Origin: Arion vulgaris
Taxonomy: Eukaryota; Mollusca; Gastropoda; Stylommatophora; Arionidae
DNA: 64,000 nucleotides
Assembly: GCA_020796225.1 (NCBI GenBank)
Contig: CM036762.1
Coordinates: forward strand, 51,756,407 to 51,820,406
Direction of reading: 5' to 3'
The notes under the pieces were generated by a model, which was not told where the DNA came from, made no database searches, and saw nothing but the letters and a program-made list of their open reading frames with translations. The position numbers and the translations under genes were made by a program. Of this stretch, positions 22,297 to 64,000 are shown piece by piece (the stretch's first letter is position 1; each line of letters opens with the position of its first letter).

Positions 22297-22505
22297 CGTC
22301 CGTATGGTGTCGGGGTCCGCAAGGGAAACAAAGAATAGTACCACTGGATGCTACCTTAATATATAAAAAGTAGCGCAGAAATCGGATGTGCTGGCCTACT
22401 CGTAGGCGCATAACTGGCAACTGGTACAAACGCTCTTAGACTCAGATCACATACAAATAACACAGAGTGGTTGACAAGTGATCGATATTGAGCGTTCGAA
22501 GAAGA
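22297..22505 (+). mobile_element. SINE-B copy inside a LINE
   Basis: Lacks the middle catgtcgtaagaggcgact block (goes from accactg straight to gatgctacc). Short TSD aggatgt at 22288-22294 and 22506-22512. Confidence 0.85.
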
Positions 22506-22690
22506 AGGATGTCTTAGTTTTTCTTCTCTGTCCAGGATTTTCTAAGAACTTTTCTGTAATAAATTGTTTCAAAAGCTTCAATTTTGTTTTTAATTGTTTG
22601 TGTTACGGTCCACGATTCACATCCATATGTTGCCACAGGAATATGCATGTTCTCAGAAGTCTTACTTTTGTAAGACTACATTTACATATC

Positions 22691-23229
22691 TGAATATGTT
22701 GTTTTAATTGAAAAGCAATATACTTTTTTCGCCATTTTATTTCAATAGAAAGTAATGTGTACAAAAATCGAATCAGCTTTAACACGAAGACAACATAAAT
22801 CGCTTTTAATTATTTTATTAAACAATTTATACTTTCTTTAAATTATAATTTATAACAATGCTGATATTATATAGTACAAAATAAAACGTTAATAATTTTT
22901 CGTAAGAATTGAGAAACTAAAAGGGACGGTCGTTTGCAGTAGAAGTATCGGTTGCCAAAACGAGGCAGGAGTCTACTATCTACCGTCGGTGGCGGCTTCA
23001 CATATTTTATTCCTGATGTCAATTATCTTTTCTTTGCTTGCATTGTTGATGTGGAATATTAGATAGCATATTCGAGGAGGCCAGATTTGAAAGGTACGTG
23101 CAATTTTGAATTTAGTATTTGTGTAACTATGTATGAGACATTGCACCTTGTCGCACGCTGCAATTGAATCAAAACACCACATTGATGGTGTAAAGGGAGA
23201 TAACGCTTTGGAATCGACATGACAATACC
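22691..23229. other. unclassified AT-rich stretch
   Basis: The 13 bp aattataatttat occurs near 22843 and again directly after the SINE-D tail near 23371. The ~520 bp between may therefore be one insertion, but I do not recognise its 5' portion. Confidence 0.4.
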
Positions 23230-23372
23230 TCTCAAGTCGAAGTGGCGGGTTACGCTGATGGCGGTGGACACTGATAACAAGGAAAGCAGGATTCACGCAA
23301 AAACAGTCAGAGGCGTCATACAAGGCGCACAGACAACGCAGGAATTAATAGCGGATGAACGCAAGAAGAAGA
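23225..23372 (+). mobile_element. SINE-D copy
   Basis: Contains cctctcaagtcgaagtggcg, ggtggacactgataacaagg, cacgcaaaaacagtcagagg and a GAA tail. Confidence 0.75.
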
Positions 23373-23439
23373 ATTATAATTTATGACAAGATATATAATA
23401 ATATATATATTTCTGCCTTTTAAACCCAGTGAGATTATG

Positions 23440-24030
23440 ATTGGGGCATAGGGCTAGGGCAGGCCATGCCCTCAACCAACTCAACTCATGGCAACTTGCT
23501 CATGCCAAGTCTGTCTTCCTATTTCTAGCTATCTCATGTAGCTCCCTCCAAATCTCGTCTCTATGATGCCGCCCATTTAATGGTGTATTTCTCAACCTCC
23601 CCTTCATTTGCTGTCCCTGCGGGTTCTAAGGAAAGGACCCTTCTTGTTATATTCCCTTCAGGTTTTCGTGTGTCCTGTTCAGCGCCTGCATCTTTTTTTT
23701 AACCTCTTTCACTGGAATCTGTCTTGTTGTCTCCATAAGTTCCTCCTTTGTGACCCAATCATACCATCTCAGTCCCTCTATTCTGCTCAGACACCAGTTG
23801 ATGAATGTTTGCAATTTTTATTATTTTAGTAGTTCTCCATGTTTCTGACCCATATAGCAGAACTGCTTTAATACTAGAGTTAAATATCCGAATTTTTGTT
23901 CTAGATTTGATTTCTTTAGACTTCCCATGTTTACCAGTGCAATGACAGCTCCTCTTGCCTTCTGTATTCTTATTTTGACATCTCTATCTGTTCCACCTTT
24001 TTTGTCTATATTGCTTCCCAAATATGTGTA
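23440..24030 (-). mobile_element. RTE-clade LINE 3' fragment
   Basis: Same family as 40.7-43.9 kb. Minus strand shows GSNIDKKGGTDRDVKIRIQK and YMGQKHGELLK, then the C-terminal region ending near the LVEG motif. 5'-truncated and frame-shifted. Confidence 0.85.
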
Positions 24031-24035
24031 TGATT

Positions 24036-24655
24036 ATTATTATAATATACATATATAATTATATGACTTCTGAGTATTCAGTATTTCAGGTTTTGAATTG
24101 TTCATAGTTCATTTAGTTCATTATATCAATTCAGTTGTCCTTGACTTTTATGTTCATATGTTGGAAACATTTGGTCGTTTGATTGAACGATATCAGACTA
24201 TGACGAGAACTATGAGTACAAGATAGTATTATTACTGGTATCAGGTTGTTGTCTTCTCATTTAAAGTTAGCACATGAACTTGATGAACGCTGGTCATGGG
24301 GCACACTGGACATTTGTCTAGCGACCCCCAACTTTAGGGGCACCATAGTAGTGAATTAATTCAAGAACTAATTAATGTTGATTATCAATTTGAATTATAC
24401 TCATTTTATAAATGATTACGGCCAACTACTGACCACAGATGAAAAACAAGATACATAATGAACAACACATTTTAAAGACCTTAAATAATTAAATAGACAT
24501 TAACCTGAACACCCTCGTGAAATCCCACCAACCATCAGGTACATCTAGGTTCATTAAAAAAACACCAACTAAATAATAAATTATAGAAGGTACAGTAGAT
24601 TTTCGCACAACTAAAACAACGGACAATAAATCGCTGTACTTTAAATGAATATTAT
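24036..24655. other. unclassified intergenic sequence
   Basis: No gene, RNA or named repeat recognised. Confidence 0.5.
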
Positions 24656-24656
24656 C

Positions 24657-24912
24657 GCCCTTGTGGTGCCAGGGCTCGCAAGGGGAGCAAAGAATAGTAA
24701 CACCGAGACCTACAAGGCAAGGCGTAAGAGGCGACTGGGGTAGGGGGCCTAGGGAAGCTACTCTAGTAAATAAAAAACGAAGCAGAAATAGAATGTGCTG
24801 GCCTACTAGTAGGCGCATAACTGGCACAATGTACAATCACTCTTAGGCTCAGATCACATACATATCACGAGTTGTGATTAACAAGGGGTCGATATGGAGT
24901 GTTTGAAGAAAC
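24657..24912 (+). mobile_element. SINE-B copy
   Basis: Starts cgcccttgtggtgccagggc and ends ggagtgtttgaagaa with all family blocks. Confidence 0.88.
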
Positions 24913-25078
24913 TTTACTGTCTTTTATAACTTTCTTTCCCAGCGTTATTTCATTGTGCCAGCTAGTAAGACTAGTTAGTATATAATAGCCAGGTAATAAG
25001 TAGTATATTATATTTAGGCAGTTTTGAAACGGGTTCCTGCAGTCCAGTCAAGCACCGACAAATTTTGACTGAATCTGT

Positions 25079-25367
25079 AAACAGACAAGCACAGACCACA
25101 GTCTTCAGACTTAGAACGGACACTACAGTCAGAATGGGTCTCAGGGACTCGGCAGCCTGCACCTGTGGAGCACCTAAGCAGTCCCTAGAGCACATCCTGC
25201 AAGACTGCCCTAGTCTGAGTAGTGAGAGATTGGAGATCTGGCCAACAGAAACAACACTACAAGACAAACTATGGGGAACCGGTGAAGACCTCAAGCGCAC
25301 CACCCTGTTTATGACACATACCGGAGTAGTCGCATAGCAAAAGTTGATCGCAGAAGAAGAAGAAGAA
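25079..25367 (+). mobile_element. RNase-H-type LINE 3' end, 5'-truncated
   Basis: Encodes TTVFRLRTDTTVRMGLRDS, CTCGAPKQSLEHILQDCP and DKLWGTGEDLKRTTLF, the post-RNase-H C-terminus with a Cys-His motif. Ends in (GAA)n. Exact 12 bp TSD gactgaatctgt at 25067-25078 and 25368-25379. Confidence 0.9.
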
Positions 25368-25379
25368 GACTGAATCTGT

Positions 25380-25633
25380 CGCCCGAGTGGTTACCGGGGC
25401 CCAAATTTGGGGTGTAAAGAATAGAACCACTGTTTCCTACCACGCATGTCGTAAGAGCGACTAAGGAGGTTTGGCTGAAATCGGATGCATGTGTCCTAAG
25501 CGTGTAGAAGTCTATGCGTTTAGGGGCCTATCAAACCAATATGCAACGAATACACGTTCTTGGCAAAGATCAAACATATCACAAAGAGTAATTAAAATTG
25601 GTCATAAAGAACGAACGCAAAGAAGAAGAAGAA
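25380..25633 (+). mobile_element. SINE-A copy
   Basis: Complete, with TSD gactgaatctgt at 25368-25379 and 25634-25645. This is the same 12 bp as the adjacent LINE. Confidence 0.95.
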
Positions 25634-25837
25634 GACTGAATCTGTTCTGTCAATTTCGCATCAATATCTTCGTTTGTTGGTTTTCTTTCTCTCTGTTGAG
25701 CATTAAAACATCTATGTTTTAATTCAAAATGTTTGTACTATTTATCAAAATCAGCATGCATATATTTATAAATAGTAAAAAGTGCTGTAAATTGTCTAAT
25801 AGTATTATTTTTTCTACCTATCACAGATAGTGTAAAA

Positions 25838-62757
<36,920 letters not shown>

Positions 62758-62894
62758 GTAAGATATAGCTGTTGTGTAACCAATTTTGATTGTTTATATA
62801 AAGATAGTTCTATAAATTAGAAATGTCTAGTTGTTGTTCTTTATTTGAGAGTTGGTGTAGCTATGAGCTACAAATACTATCTCTAACCAAGAAC

Positions 62895-63190
62895 TACTCG
62901 CACAATGTCAGCAGGAGAATATGAGCACCATCATCCGAAGATGACGCTGGAGATGGATCGGACATGTGATGCGCATGGAGACTGGCTCTGACACGAGAAC
63001 TGCACTGAGATGGACTCCAGAGGGAAAACGAAAATATGGAAGACCCAAGACAACCTGGAGGAGAGCGATAGAGCAAGAACTGAAAGAAATGAATCATAGC
63101 TGGAACACAATACAGAGGAAGGCCATGAATACAGAAGAATGGTGTGCATTTGTTGCTGTCCTAAACGCCAAAGGCGTAACAGACTAAAGA
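62895..63190 (+). mobile_element. LINE C-terminal fragment
   Basis: Encodes NMSTIIRR-type start, RRWRWIGHVMRMETGSDTRT, PEGKRKYGRPKTTWRRAIEQ and a C-terminus ending VLNAKGVTD. Frame almost intact. A LINE family distinct from the others here. Confidence 0.85.
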
Positions 63191-63414
63191 CAGAGAGAGA
63201 GCAATGAGCTGGATGTCGTACTAGTGGACTGTGTTCGTTTCCGAGCTTAAATCAATTCACTATTTAGTCAGCTGAATATAGGTATGTAGAGAGATTGTGG
63301 AAAATGTGTAATTGTTGTCAATATTACTGTGTAAGTGCTCTGCCATTGAACCTCTCAGTTGAACGTACTAGGTTGGACTAAGGAAGTGCTGTTCCTTTAC
63401 TTGGGGATCTAAAT

Positions 63415-63555
63415 TACAAGTACATCTGAAGTTGGAGTAAGACTCACCAGAGTGGCGATGGTGATAAGGAAAGCAAGCCTTCACGCAAAAATTAGTCAGA
63501 ATTACCATATTAGGTGTCATGACTATGTCTGAATTCGCAGTCATGAAAAAAAAGT
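63415..63555 (+). mobile_element. SINE-D copy
   Basis: catctgaagttggagtaaga, ggaaagcaagccttcacgca, aaaattagtcag, tgactatgtctgaattcgca. Confidence 0.8.
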
Positions 63556-63639
63556 AAAGAACCCATTTTCATACCATGTGGTATATTGGGAATATGATTT
63601 TACGGCCTATATTTTCCTTTGACCAAATATACATGATGA

Positions 63640-63770
63640 GTGAGGTGGTTAACAGCACACAGGATACACAAAGTTGTTTGGAAGCTTTGACGAACTAACA
63701 AATACAACATATATCCAGAGAACAGGACTCATTGTGTAGACATTGAACATCAGCGAACGAAAATAAGAAG
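63640..63770 (+). mobile_element. RNase-H LINE 3' tail
   Basis: caaagttgtttggaagcttt ... ggactcattgtgtagacatt gaacatcagcgaacg. Uninterrupted counterpart of the 60350-61080 tail. Confidence 0.75.
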
Positions 63771-63789
63771 ATCACACAGGATGGCTTTG

Positions 63790-63945
63790 CTTTTCAGAGT
63801 TTTTGTGGTACCAAATTGAGACTGGGTTGACCTGTTAGCTGTCAGAGTTGGAACAAAATCCCACTGTAACTGAAAAATTGAATCCTGCAACCATGAGACT
63901 GCAAAGCAAATGCACTAACCACTATGTTAGATATTGCAGATCTTG
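63790..63945 (-). mobile_element. SINE-F copy
   Basis: Minus strand: aacatagtggttagtgcatt ... ggttgcaggattcaat (B-box-like), then ggtcaacccagtctcaattt. Confidence 0.65.
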
Positions 63946-64000
63946 ATTATCTAGTATCTTTGTGCATATAATGGTCCACAAGATTAACCACTTTGAAATT

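Larger units (their letters stand above)
20595..22690 (-). mobile_element. LINE C-terminal region carrying a satellite expansion and a SINE-B
   Basis: Minus strand, 5' to 3': PVATYGCESWTVTQTIKNKI (22.6 kb), KVLRKSWTEKN, a SINE-B, then WLLKNMSLKIHYFGHVKH, LERTLMEGVVSGVRGKGR, the tandem array, and finally EEAGELARDGAFFRRAVMKA (20.64 kb). This order is the standard LINE C-terminus, matched by the unexpanded copy at 52187-52340 ([20 protein letters not shown] then [19 protein letters not shown]). Confidence 0.82.

Noticed and set aside
20796..22331. Long open frames on both strands across the 52 bp array; possible repeat-protein genes or a CRISPR-like array
   Set aside because: Units are adjacent without unique spacers, and frames stay open only because the unit lacks stops. 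The source is a LINE coding segment.

Overview
This is a window of an AT-rich, intron-containing animal genome, most likely an invertebrate and probably an arthropod. That is inferred from gene content (a NonA/NONO-type DBHS gene and a Woc/ZMYM-type MYM zinc-finger gene, both split by introns of about 1-6 kb) and from the dense SINE/LINE content. I cannot name the species. Two host genes are supported, and both run off the window.

Minus strand, 14378 down to 1230: a DBHS-family gene (nonA/NONO/PSPC1/SFPQ-like). Seven coding exons with matching splice phases encode RRM1, RRM2, the NOPS linker, a charged coiled coil, and a C-terminal exon made almost entirely of the octapeptide M-P-[DE]-R-[ML]-G-D-R. 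Plus strand, 25838 to beyond 62757: a Woc/ZMYM2-3-4-like gene. Fourteen coding exons hold a long acidic N-terminal exon, eight MYM fingers, the 'KSLQCRP..TQTKATSC' block, a Val/Pro/Ile-rich exon, a basic segment and the start of the conserved ZMYM C-terminal domain.

Nearly everything else is a layered graveyard of transposable elements. For convenience I name the SINE-like families A to H. SINE-A and SINE-B are about 250 bp sister families with collinear shared blocks and a (GAA)n tail. SINE-C has a tRNA-like head and a poly-A tail. SINE-D is about 130-150 bp and shares modules with C. SINE-E, F, G and H are further families, several with recognisable Pol III B boxes. LINEs include an RTE-clade element with endonuclease and RT (40.7-43.9 kb), several RNase-H-bearing LINEs, and other RT fragments. 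DNA elements include two piggyBac-like relics and TTAA-flanked MITEs. Many insertions can be resolved to the base by exact 9-14 bp target-site duplications (TSDs).

The most interesting points are: (1) the RTE LINE begins, at its TSD, with the same ~85-125 bp head that starts SINE-A and SINE-B; (2) a near-canonical tRNA-Leu(CAG) gene is the 5' part of a retroposed composite element bounded by an exact 12 bp TSD; (3) a 28-copy, 52/53 bp satellite grew out of a coding segment of a LINE; (4) two places show a LINE and a SINE inserted at the same target site, leaving three TSD copies; (5) the DBHS gene has a minisatellite-encoded octapeptide tail; (6) the ZMYM gene has an in-frame stop explained by two compensating one-base homopolymer differences, plus a 19 nt microexon needed to keep frame.
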